This document shows positions 51,389 to 59,431 of a stretch of DNA of 64,000 bases, piece by piece; position 1 is the first letter of the stretch; each line of letters opens with the position of its first letter. Position numbers and translations under genes: made by a program. The stretch spans positions 124,001 through 188,000 of the forward strand of contig NZ_RCDI01000004.1 in assembly GCF_003675875.1 (NCBI RefSeq), read 5' to 3'. This DNA comes from Halostella limicola (lineage in GTDB: Archaea; Halobacteriota; Halobacteria; Halobacteriales; Natronoarchaeaceae). The notes beneath the pieces were generated by a model that was not told where the DNA came from, did not search any database, and saw only the letters and a list, made by a program, of their open reading frames with translations.

Positions 51389-52219
51389 TTACCGTGATGG
51401 ACCGTCGTATCGCCCCATTCCGGCGTGGAGATGGCCATCGAGCTGCGTCCATCCCTGGCGGTCGTCCGCGTAGATTGCCGGGGTGGTGCCCGCCTCGAAC
51501 GTGTTGAAGCTGTTCGAGAGCCAGAATCCCCACTCGTTCCAGGCTTCGAATCGGAATTCGTCGATGGTAACGATCGCTTCGGTTGGCGTGTCGTACGTGG
51601 CTGCGGCGACAGTCGTGAACCTCCAGCACGCGTCGGAATCGTCCCACGCATACTCACAACTGGTCGAAGAGACATTGCCGAGCGGTGCGAGGAACGACGC
51701 GTTCCCGATCGGATATCGCGTTTCGATGTCGTGGCCGACTGACTGTTGCCATGCAATCGAATACCTGGTCGGGTCAGGGGAGAGCTCTTTGTTGGTCATG
51801 TTCGCAGGAATCTCGTCGGGACCAATTTGTTCCCGGTCGATTACCGAGCCGTTCGGGTCGTACGTCCAGAGGATGTAGCGATCCTCACCGACGAGGCGAT
51901 CAACGTGGAGACGGAGCATCGAACCGTGGGCGGTCTGGACGATGGCTGCATCCCAGTTCGTCAGCTCTGTGCCGTTGTCGTCGTAGATCCACAGGTTCGA
52001 TGCGGCGTCAGCTTCCACGTCCCCGCCGGCAGGAAACGGGAGATGGAACGTGGCATTCTCGATCGTGGTATTCGTGCTAATAGACGTCGTGTAGGAGTAC
52101 GTGGACGTGTGGGAGTACGCGAAATCCGGTGGGAAGAAGAGAAAGCTGACGGCTACGACCGGCACGAGAATGACGAGGACCGCGAGTGCGAGAACGAGAA
52201 GTTGCTTCGATGAAACCAT
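51389..52219 (-). CDS. Membrane-anchored extracytoplasmic domain protein
   Basis: 276 residues. One N-terminal membrane helix (LLVLALAVLVILVPVVAVSF, residues 7-26), then an exported domain: STYSYTTSISTNTTIENATF, HLPFP, a Cys pair in TSCEYAWDDSDACWRFTTVA, FRFEAWNEWGFWLSNSF, and the end WTQLDGHLHAGMGRYDG. This matches residues ~245-480 of the DUF5518 fusion at 35889 in order and motifs. Cysteine spacing suggests a disulfide, consistent with location outside. Function unknown. Confidence 0.75.
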   Translation of the reverse strand: MVSSKQLLVLALAVLVILVPVVAVSFLFFPPDFAYSHTSTYSYTTSISTNTTIENATFHLPFPAGGDVEADAASNLWIYDDNGTELTNWDAAIVQTAHGSMLRLHVDRLVGEDRYILWTYDPNGSVIDREQIGPDEIPANMTNKELSPDPTRYSIAWQQSVGHDIETRYPIGNASFLAPLGNVSSTSCEYAWDDSDACWRFTTVAAATYDTPTEAIVTIDEFRFEAWNEWGFWLSNSFNTFEAGTTPAIYADDRQGWTQLDGHLHAGMGRYDGPSR

Positions 52220-52706
52220 ACAACGAATACGTTTGTATAAACTATAATACTATTGTGACGCCGGATAGCATTCAACAGCATTCTGAGGGCTGCGAGTTCG
52301 CGATTGCACGATGATTTGTATGTCAACATTATGACGACGTTGAGATACCGCCCGTCGTCAACCGAGGTTTGCATACGAGGACATCATCGTTCTTGTTCAG
52401 AACGTTGATCGTGGAGAGATCGCTTGACAATCACTACATAGAAGGCGATCCGCGCTGAGCTCCCTTGTCACTGGTATAGAGGTCAGTTGAGCGATTTCGT
52501 CGAAATGGAGAACACAATATCAACGACCTGCTCCACATGATCTGAGGGTGTCATGGGACGATTACAACACCAGAGAGGTGATTGTGGAAGAGGTGTGTAT
52601 AGTAAGAAGTCTTATTAGACGCCTATAGAATATGCTTTCGTCCCAAGATGAGCATGTTCACTAATTCCCCCAATTAACAAAAGTCAGCTAGTGGATCACT
52701 CTGCTC
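52220..52706. other. Gene-free AT-rich stretch
   Basis: Nothing recognised on either strand. A TATA-rich section near 52600-52640 may hold the promoter of the membrane protein at 52707. Confidence 0.4.
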
Positions 52707-53174
52707 ATGATAATCGTCGATTCCACCGTGTTCGTCGCTGGATTCACCATTATCCACACGATCGCGTACACCGTCGCGGGAATGATCGAACTACAATTCG
52801 CTGACTATATATACGGTGAAGAGGAGCGCCGGGTCGATTTCGTCCGAGATATGACAATCCCCGAAGAATCGAGGCGAATTGGCCTCGTGTTCCTTCCGGC
52901 ACAATTGGTGCGGGGCGTTCTCATGGCGATCGTATTGCTGCCGTTGCTCAACGCGATGGGCGAGCTCACGTACGTCATTCGAGTTACGTTTCTAGCAGGG
53001 CTGATGTTCGTGTACGCTGACCTCGCCTCTGCAGTTCCGTTTCCTAATACCATCGAGGGCCTCGTATATTTGGAAAAAGAATACATCAGCCGCGACGCGT
53101 TTCTCACGATTCAGTTTGAGGCCGTAATGTATAGCCTGCTGTTCGGACTCACAGCCGGGTGGATCCTGTTCTGA
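52707..53174 (+). CDS. Four-TM membrane protein of unknown family
   Basis: 155 residues. Helices: VFVAGFTIIHTIAYTVAGMI (8-27), LVRGVLMAIVLLPLLNAMGE (68-87), VTFLAGLMFVYADLASAVPF (93-112) and FEAVMYSLLFGLTAGWILF at the end. Between helix 1 and 2 lies a charged cytosolic stretch (ADYIYGEEERRVDFVRDM). Codon use and topology look like a real gene. No family recognised. Confidence 0.7.
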   Translation: MIIVDSTVFVAGFTIIHTIAYTVAGMIELQFADYIYGEEERRVDFVRDMTIPEESRRIGLVFLPAQLVRGVLMAIVLLPLLNAMGELTYVIRVTFLAGLMFVYADLASAVPFPNTIEGLVYLEKEYISRDAFLTIQFEAVMYSLLFGLTAGWILF

Positions 53175-53631
53175 TAAGGGTGTATAGCAGAGTCTTGGAA
53201 GGACTCTCATATCGTGGTCACGGTGTTTCCCAAGATAGCCCCCACGCTCGAAATTGGCGATTGCGATGATCAAACGAGGACACAGAGCAAGGAATACCTG
53301 TGTTTGGGCGTGGATACGGCATCGGGCGCGGCTGCGCCGTGGGCGCAGTCATTAACTGCCTTGTTAGTACGTTTGTCCAGACCGATGTTTTCGTGCCGCC
53401 TCAATCGTCGATTGCCTCAGATGTATTTCTTCACTATGACAATTGATCTGGTTTATCGACTCAATATTCGGTGAATTGTAGGGTTGCTAGGTGCATGCCA
53501 ACTCAGCTTTCACCCTGCTTTTTGGTTTTATAACCGTTCTATGTCGTCCTATAGTGCGGGTTCTCAAACTCGAATCCCTTGCGGGGGTGGAAAATCGGGG
53601 TACTTCTCGTTCAGACTGGTTGTGTTGCTGC
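53175..53631. other. Stretch without a recognisable gene
   Basis: Short open frames only, no motifs. HANSAFTLLFGFITVLCRPI (53491 on) is hydrophobic and might be part of a lost membrane gene. Confidence 0.35.
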
Positions 53632-54281
53632 TCAGGCGTGCGGATGGGTGGCAGAGGTATCAGGTGGGATGGCTCGGATGAATCGAGTCACTAGAGTGAG
53701 GCCAGTGAGACTCAGGAGAGCGAACAGCACGATCTGGGGAAGCGGGACGGATTGGCCGTTCTGGAGCATGAATACAATCATAGCGAGGACCGCGAGGCCG
53801 AGCGTGGTGCCCTTCACGAGGAGGACGTCGGTGAAGACGTACCCCCACGCTCGGTGCTTCCAGAGGTACGCCGCCGAGAGAGCGAATGATGGAACGACGA
53901 CGCCGAGATCAAGTGACTGGATAACGGGAACCGGGAGCGTCGTCTCGGCGATGCTCGGGGGTCTGGTTCCGGCGAGACTCGCCGGACCGACCTCACCGAG
54001 CCACAACAGCGCCATGAGTCCGGCGACGAGAAGCTGGAATGCGACGTAGCCACGGAGTGATCCTCTGTGAGCATAATACAGAGCCACGGTAAGTGTGGGG
54101 ACAGCAACGATGAATGTCAGTAGGTCCTGTCCGTACAGCTGTGGGAGGTGGACCTCAGCGTCCCGGTAGAAACTCGGGACAAACAGGCAATACCAGTCGC
54201 TACAACCGAAAGCACGATGATGAGCATCGACGACACCACATACGGCCGAGAGAGTCGTTGGGAGGGTGGCGTGGCGGTCAT
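53632..54281 (-). pseudogene. Membrane-protein gene with frameshift near the start
   Basis: From ATG 54281 the frame reads TATPPSQRLSRPYVVSSML, IIVLSVVATGIA and must then shift near 54190 to continue LFVPSFYRDAEVHLPQLYGQ, LLTFIVAVPTLTVALYYAHR, GYVAFQLLVAGLMALLWLGE, GLAVLAMIVFMLQNG and LFALLSLTGLTLVTRFIRAI. Five to six helices, ~215 residues. The start overlaps the flavodoxin stop by four bases. Family known to me only as unnamed; the F-Y-R-D-A and L-P-Q-x-Y-G-Q-D-L motifs are typical. Confidence 0.7.
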
Positions 54282-54859
54282 ATCTCTGGATTTTCTGTAC
54301 TGTCCGGAGTGACGCCAAGGCGACCTTCGACAAACGCCGCGACATCCGCTGCAAACGCATCGACCGCATCCCAGTCGGTGAATTCAACGTCACCGTTCGA
54401 CCTCCGCTCTTCGTCGAGCAGATCCTTTGCGATCTGTTTCATCATGAGACGCCTGAGGAATCCATACTCTGAGAACCGAAGCGCGCCGCCGAACTGCCCG
54501 ATTCGATCCGGATGCCACCCGGTTTCGGTGATGAATGACTCGACGTATCCGGCAGCTTCTTCCCGCTTCTCCTCGGTTGCTGAGGACAGCGAGACCTGGC
54601 GGAAGGCTGTCGGCATCTCTGCCAGAGCGTCTCGAGTTTCGGTGACGAAGTCGCGAATCGCGTCCTGATGCTTGCCGACGTGGATCGTTGCGCCCACGAC
54701 GTCGGCGTCGTATTCGTCCAAGGTGAACGAGTCCGGTCGATTACGTACGTCGAGCGCGCTCGCCTCGTGACCGCGCTCGCTGAGCGTCGCCACAATTCGA
54801 TCTGCGACCTTCGCTGTTTGGCCTTCACCCGTCCCGTAGAGTATCAGAAAGGAGCTCAC
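54278..54859 (-). CDS. Flavodoxin-domain protein (HemG-like)
   Basis: 193 residues. FMN-binding phosphate loop LYGTGEGQTAKVADRIVATL near 8-20 (T-G-E-G-Q-T), the second loop ADVVGATIHVGKHQDAIRDF near 53-72, and the third SLSSATEEKREEAAGYVESF near 92-110. This spacing matches menaquinone-dependent protoporphyrinogen oxidase HemG and related flavodoxins rather than electron-transfer flavodoxins. The membrane-protein pseudogene follows in the same operon. The heme-pathway role is not certain. Confidence 0.88.
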   Translation of the reverse strand: MSSFLILYGTGEGQTAKVADRIVATLSERGHEASALDVRNRPDSFTLDEYDADVVGATIHVGKHQDAIRDFVTETRDALAEMPTAFRQVSLSSATEEKREEAAGYVESFITETGWHPDRIGQFGGALRFSEYGFLRRLMMKQIAKDLLDEERRSNGDVEFTDWDAVDAFAADVAAFVEGRLGVTPDSTENPEI

Positions 54860-55008
54860 ACGTTCTCACACCTCAAGACGGTGTTCGACGCACCAGTAGA
54901 TAAATTCTGGTCGAACTTGCAATTCCGTCCAAGTTACGGTGTGACGGGGCGTTAGTACGTACCGGGATAATTCAGAATTCGCAGTAGGCGTTCAACGTTG
55001 GTCCGTGT

Positions 55009-55905
55009 TCACTCGTCAGGGTCCGAATCAGTTTCCGGTGGGAGACCGGCATCTTGTGGGGTTGGCGGGTCACGATCCGCGAGGCGGTTCCCGCCGTAGA
55101 CGACGATTAGGAGGAGCGCGACCAGCACGAGTGGGACTGCCCCGGTGACTTCGGCGAGCAGGTTCAGCCAGGGGTCTGGCACACCGTTCGGGAGGAGTGC
55201 CTCTGGATCGGCGGGGTGGTAGATCCCCATCGAGTTCACGCCGGCGTGGAACACCGCGACGGCCAGGACGCTTCCACCGGTGCTGTTGTACATCCACGTC
55301 CAGAGAACCGAGCCCGCCAGGATGGAGACCATCCAGAGGAGTTGCTGGGAGAGCGGCCACCCGCCGTGGGTGGTCGTCGCGTTCAGGAACAGTGGGAGGT
55401 GCCAGGCGGCCCACGTGACGCCCACGATGGCACTCGACACCAGCGCGCTGTAGGAGTCCTGCAGGATAGGCAGCATAAAGCCACGCCAGCCGAGATCCTC
55501 TTGGCCCCCACCCCACACTGTCCCCCACGCCATTGCGAATAGGTAAATGAATGGTGACTCGAACTCGGTCAGGTCGATCGGACCTCCGGCTACGACGAAC
55601 AGTAGGACGCCCAGCAAGAGGATCATCAACGGGAGTCCGAACGCGAGCGCCCACCATTTCACACCGATCCGCCATTTGAACATCTGGCCGACCCACCTGC
55701 GGAGGCTCCCACCGGAGGCCCAGATGACTACCGCCGCGCCGATCGGCGGACCGAATCCGCCGAAGCCGATCAGGATCGAGTGGGTCCAGGAGGCTTCCAT
55801 GCCCGAATACGCGAGCGCCCCCTGGATCGTCCAGGTGAACGCATACGCGATTGCGACGAAGCTCAGGAGGCGATGTTGATCGATCCACATGCGGACATTA
55901 GACAT
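55009..55905 (-). CDS. CPBP intramembrane protease, full length
   Basis: 298 residues from ATG 55905 (55923 and an inner ATG also possible). Eight helices. Core motif GGGQEDLGWRGFMLPILQ near 137 (E-D in place of E-E), GVTWAAWHLPLFLNA (histidine near 170) and VAVFHAGVNSMGIYHPA (H-x3-N near 222). The GWRG and WHLP motifs are those of the Abi subfamily. E-D in place of E-E is conservative; activity is likely. Its length shows what is missing from the shorter gene at 45183. Confidence 0.88.
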   Translation of the reverse strand: MSNVRMWIDQHRLLSFVAIAYAFTWTIQGALAYSGMEASWTHSILIGFGGFGPPIGAAVVIWASGGSLRRWVGQMFKWRIGVKWWALAFGLPLMILLLGVLLFVVAGGPIDLTEFESPFIYLFAMAWGTVWGGGQEDLGWRGFMLPILQDSYSALVSSAIVGVTWAAWHLPLFLNATTTHGGWPLSQQLLWMVSILAGSVLWTWMYNSTGGSVLAVAVFHAGVNSMGIYHPADPEALLPNGVPDPWLNLLAEVTGAVPLVLVALLLIVVYGGNRLADRDPPTPQDAGLPPETDSDPDE

Positions 55906-55998
55906 ACCAACGAGTGGGATCACATCGCAGTTAATGGTACGCCCAGTTGCCGAGTTTTCGGCACCACACTCTTCTCAACACGTCTCGAATCCACTCGT

Positions 55999-56427
55999 AT
56001 GCCCGACAACGTTCTCGTCGCCTTCGACGGTTCCCCGCTTTCTGAGCGTGCGCTCACCTACACTCTCGAAAACTTCCCGGACGCCACCATCACCACACTG
56101 TACGTTATCAATCCGATTGACTCGGTAATCGATGTGGAGGCTGGTGGCTTGCCAGTCGCTGAGGATTGGTACGACAACGCCCAGGAACGCGCTACCAACA
56201 TTCACACGACAGCTACAGATCTCGCGGCAGAGTATGGCATTGACCTCCAGACGGCCACAGAAGTCGGTAGGCCAGCGCGTACAATCCTCGAATATGCCAG
56301 CGACCACGGGATCGACCAGATCGTTCTGGGTAGCCACGGCCGGTCAGGAATCGACCGGACGCTCCTCGGAAGCGTCGCCGAGACAGTCACCCGCCGAGCA
56401 CGGATTCCGGTGACGATTATTGGATGA
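55999..56427 (+). CDS. Single-domain universal stress protein
   Basis: 142 residues from ATG 55999. NVLVAFDGSPLSERALTYTL at the start and the ATP loop VLGSHGRSGIDRTLLGSVAETVTRRARIPV (G-x2-G-x9-G-S) at the end, both complete. Unlike the other two Usps it is one domain and would dimerise. It lies between the CPBP gene and the P-type ATPase. Confidence 0.93.
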   Translation: MPDNVLVAFDGSPLSERALTYTLENFPDATITTLYVINPIDSVIDVEAGGLPVAEDWYDNAQERATNIHTTATDLAAEYGIDLQTATEVGRPARTILEYASDHGIDQIVLGSHGRSGIDRTLLGSVAETVTRRARIPVTIIG

Positions 56428-56521
56428 TCTCTTCTACTAACGGTCCAGCATCCAGAGGCGTTCTGAGGGTGCTGTGGGTTGATCTATGTAGTCCGACGAA
56501 TGTCGCTAGAATATCTAAAAC

Positions 56522-58735
56522 GTGAAATCTACCCAACCCATAGGTCCCGAGAACGTGGCCGTTACTGAATCTCCGTTTCCCTCGACGTATTCTGTTCGAA
56601 TTGAACGGCGGGGAGGTCGTGGTAAAGCGGGAGCGCGGGCACTAGAACGACATCTACAGAGTCTATCCGGCGTACACGACGTCGATGTTTCGTTTCGAAC
56701 GGAGAGTGCTCGGATCACCTACGACGGGAGCGTCACCTCGGAAGCAACGATTCGAGACGCGATTCGCGATCGTAACATCTCGATCCAGGACGACCCCGAT
56801 ACTACAACGGATGACGTGAGCACCCGCTCGGAACTCCGACGGGAGGCGGTGTTCGTCGGCCTGACGCTGCTCGGGATGGTGACTGGCCTCGCAACAGGAT
56901 GGCTTAGGGGACCGGGACTGCTTATGTGGGCCGGTTACGGTGTCGCATACAGCTTCGGTGGGTGGTACGGACTCAAAGGCGCGATCGAGACGCTCCGGCA
57001 CCGTGCAGTCGACATCGACCTCCTGATGATCGTCGCCGCGCTTGGCGCCCTCTCGATTGGTGCACCGTTCGAGGGGGCGATGCTGCTGTTCCTGTTCTCG
57101 CTGTCGAACACGCTCCAGCACTACGCCATCGGACGTTCCCGCCGGGCGATCAAGTCGCTCGTCGAGATGCGACCGGACGAGGCACAGGTTCTCCGCGACG
57201 GTGAGGAGGTCACGGTGCTTATCGACGAGGTTGCTGTCGGTGACGTATTCGTCGTGCGGCCCGGCGACAGGATTCCGCTTGACGGCGTCGTCGCGTCCGG
57301 CGAGGGGACGGTCGATCAGGCCTCGCTCACTGGGGAATCCGTCCCGGTACCGAAGGGACCCGGCGACGAGGTGTTCGGCGGGACGATCAACGAGAGCGGC
57401 AGCCTGGAGATCGAGGTCACGCGGCAGGCCCACGAGTCGGCGATCAGCCGGCTCATCCACATGGTCGAGCGCGCCCAGAGCGAGAAGGCGCCGACACAGC
57501 GGCTCATCGACCGCCTCGAACAGCCGTACGTCCTCGGCGTGTTCGCGCTCACGATCGCGGCGATCGCCACCCCGCTCGCGCTCGGAAGCGAGTTCACCAG
57601 CACGTTCTACCGCGCGATGACCCTGATGGTCGCCGCGTCGCCGTGTGCAGTCATTATTTCCACGCCAGCAGCGGTGCTGTCGGCAATTGCCTCCGGTGGC
57701 CGGCAGGGCGTTTTGTTCAAGGGCGGTGAGCACGTCGAAACGGCCGCAAACGTCGACGCCGTTGCGTTCGACAAGACGGGCACGCTCACACGGGGTGAGA
57801 CACAGCTGACAGACGTGTTCGTCCGTGACGGCCTCGCGGACGAGTCGCTGACTGCCGACGAGCTGCTCTCGCTCGTGGCCGCCGTCCAGGCCCGCTCGGA
57901 GCACCACCTCGCTCGTGCGACCGTCTCGGAAGCCGAAGACCGCGCACTCGACGTTCCCGACGCGCGGCGGTTTCAGTCAAACGCCGGGAAAGGGGTCCAT
58001 GCCGACGTCGACGACGGGACCATCCACATCGGGAATCGCAGTTACGTCAAGACGGTTCTCGAAGACGCTGCGATCGAGGGGCTCGAACCTGGTCTCGATC
58101 GGCTTCAGACCCTGGAGGCGGAGGGGAAGACGAGCGTCCTCGTCGTCCGCGAGCACGGCGACGACGTCACGGTGCTGGGATGGCTGGCGTTCACAGACAC
58201 GGTTCGTCCTGGTGCCGCCGAGATGATTGAGGACCTCCGCTCGCTCGGCGTGGAGCACATCGTCATGCTGACCGGCGACAACGAACGCGTAGCAGAGCAG
58301 ATCGCCGACGAGGTCGGTATCGACGAAGTGCAGGCGGAACTCCTGCCGGAGGAGAAGGTGGATACCATCGAAGAGCTGGTTGAGCGATACGAGAACGTGG
58401 CGATGGTGGGCGACGGCGTGAACGACGCACCGGCACTGGCGACGGCGACACTCGGGATCGCAATGGGTGGCGCCGGGACCGACGTTGCCCTCGAGACGGC
58501 TGACGTCGTGTTGATGGGTGACGACATCGGAAAGATACCGTACGTGCTTGGACTCGGTCGCAGGACGCGTCGGACGCTGAAAGTCAATCTCGCAATCGCG
58601 TTCGGTGCAATCGCGCTGATGGTTGGCACGATTCTGCTTCGAGGCATTCCCTTGCCGCTTGCCGTGGTCGGCCACGAGGGATCGACGGTCCTCGTTTCCC
58701 TGAATGGCCTTCGATTACTCGGCTTTCGAGACTAG
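56522..58735 (+). CDS. P1B-type metal ATPase, P1B-4-like (SPC/HEGST)
   Basis: 737 residues. N-terminal ~95 residues have the fold of a heavy-metal-associated domain (YSVRIERRGGRGKAGARALE, VHDVDVSFRT) but no C-x-x-C. Six to eight helices; the ion site motif is AASPCAVIIS (S-P-C at 373-375). Phosphorylation site DKTGT at 417-421, TGDNERVAEQIADE and GDGVNDAPALATA hinge. The last helix carries GHEGST at 717-722. SPC plus HEGG/S-T is the P1B-4 signature, pumps for Co2+, Fe2+ or Ni2+ (CoaT, CtpD, PfeT-like). It should export such metals. Closest neighbour is a soluble GHSCP protein on the other strand. Confidence 0.9.
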   Translation: MKSTQPIGPENVAVTESPFPSTYSVRIERRGGRGKAGARALERHLQSLSGVHDVDVSFRTESARITYDGSVTSEATIRDAIRDRNISIQDDPDTTTDDVSTRSELRREAVFVGLTLLGMVTGLATGWLRGPGLLMWAGYGVAYSFGGWYGLKGAIETLRHRAVDIDLLMIVAALGALSIGAPFEGAMLLFLFSLSNTLQHYAIGRSRRAIKSLVEMRPDEAQVLRDGEEVTVLIDEVAVGDVFVVRPGDRIPLDGVVASGEGTVDQASLTGESVPVPKGPGDEVFGGTINESGSLEIEVTRQAHESAISRLIHMVERAQSEKAPTQRLIDRLEQPYVLGVFALTIAAIATPLALGSEFTSTFYRAMTLMVAASPCAVIISTPAAVLSAIASGGRQGVLFKGGEHVETAANVDAVAFDKTGTLTRGETQLTDVFVRDGLADESLTADELLSLVAAVQARSEHHLARATVSEAEDRALDVPDARRFQSNAGKGVHADVDDGTIHIGNRSYVKTVLEDAAIEGLEPGLDRLQTLEAEGKTSVLVVREHGDDVTVLGWLAFTDTVRPGAAEMIEDLRSLGVEHIVMLTGDNERVAEQIADEVGIDEVQAELLPEEKVDTIEELVERYENVAMVGDGVNDAPALATATLGIAMGGAGTDVALETADVVLMGDDIGKIPYVLGLGRRTRRTLKVNLAIAFGAIALMVGTILLRGIPLPLAVVGHEGSTVLVSLNGLRLLGFRD

Positions 58736-58749
58736 GATGTCGAAGCCAG

Positions 58750-59403
58750 TCACGCTGTCTCGACGGTGAACAACGAGTCGTCGTCAAGGACGACCTGCAC
58801 GCGATGGTGCCAGGCCTCCGCGAAAGCCGCCCGCTGCTCCTCGCTCGTAGACCCATCTAGGATTCCCTGAAGATTCTCGATTGCGGGCCCGCCGTCGGGA
58901 ACGTCGCTGACGTGGTAGGTCACTTCGACGGTCTCGTCCGTGTCGGTTCGCCGGAGCCGGAACGTCGGATCCGGTGTAGCCGGGTCGAATGCGCTGAAGA
59001 CCAGGAGGTCGCGGCGGCCGCCGTAGCCGCCGGCAAGCCCGCCAAAGCCGTCGTCTTCGGTCGCGCCAGTCACGTACGAGATGATGCGGCTCATCACGCC
59101 GTACGCAGCATCGTCCCGCGGGCCGGCCGCCTGGACCTCGATTTCGCTCCGGACTGGATAGCCGTCGGGATACAGGGCGTCGAGGCCGAGCTGGACGATC
59201 CGGTAGGCGCCCGAGGCAGTCGGACAGGAGTGCCCCGCCTCTTTCACCGCGTCCGCGTAGGTGACGACAAATGGGTCGCCCGGTTTGAGGACGCCGAGGC
59301 CCTCCGCGACGGGGTCGCGGATTTCGATCGGATCAACGTCGTAGTCGACCTGCCAGTTGGTTCTAGTCTGAGTTCCGTCAGTCGCAGTGGAATTCGATGT
59401 CAT
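58750..59403 (-). CDS. Soluble protein with GHSCP motif (FmdE-like metal binding)
   Basis: 217 residues, no membrane helix. The motif VKEAGHSCPTASGAYRIVQL near 55-74 resembles the H-x-C-P-G/T motif of FmdE-domain proteins, which bind metal. GFGGLAGGYGGRRDLLVFSA follows near 120. The end is a small beta domain (VQVVLDDDSLFTV). It lies between two metal ATPases on the strand of the second one and 28 bases after it, thus probably in that operon. A metal-sensing or delivery role is inferred from context. Confidence 0.7.
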   Translation of the reverse strand: MTSNSTATDGTQTRTNWQVDYDVDPIEIRDPVAEGLGVLKPGDPFVVTYADAVKEAGHSCPTASGAYRIVQLGLDALYPDGYPVRSEIEVQAAGPRDDAAYGVMSRIISYVTGATEDDGFGGLAGGYGGRRDLLVFSAFDPATPDPTFRLRRTDTDETVEVTYHVSDVPDGGPAIENLQGILDGSTSEEQRAAFAEAWHHRVQVVLDDDSLFTVETA

Positions 59404-59431
59404 GAGTGGTGGTGGTGATCGTGTCTCGTGG

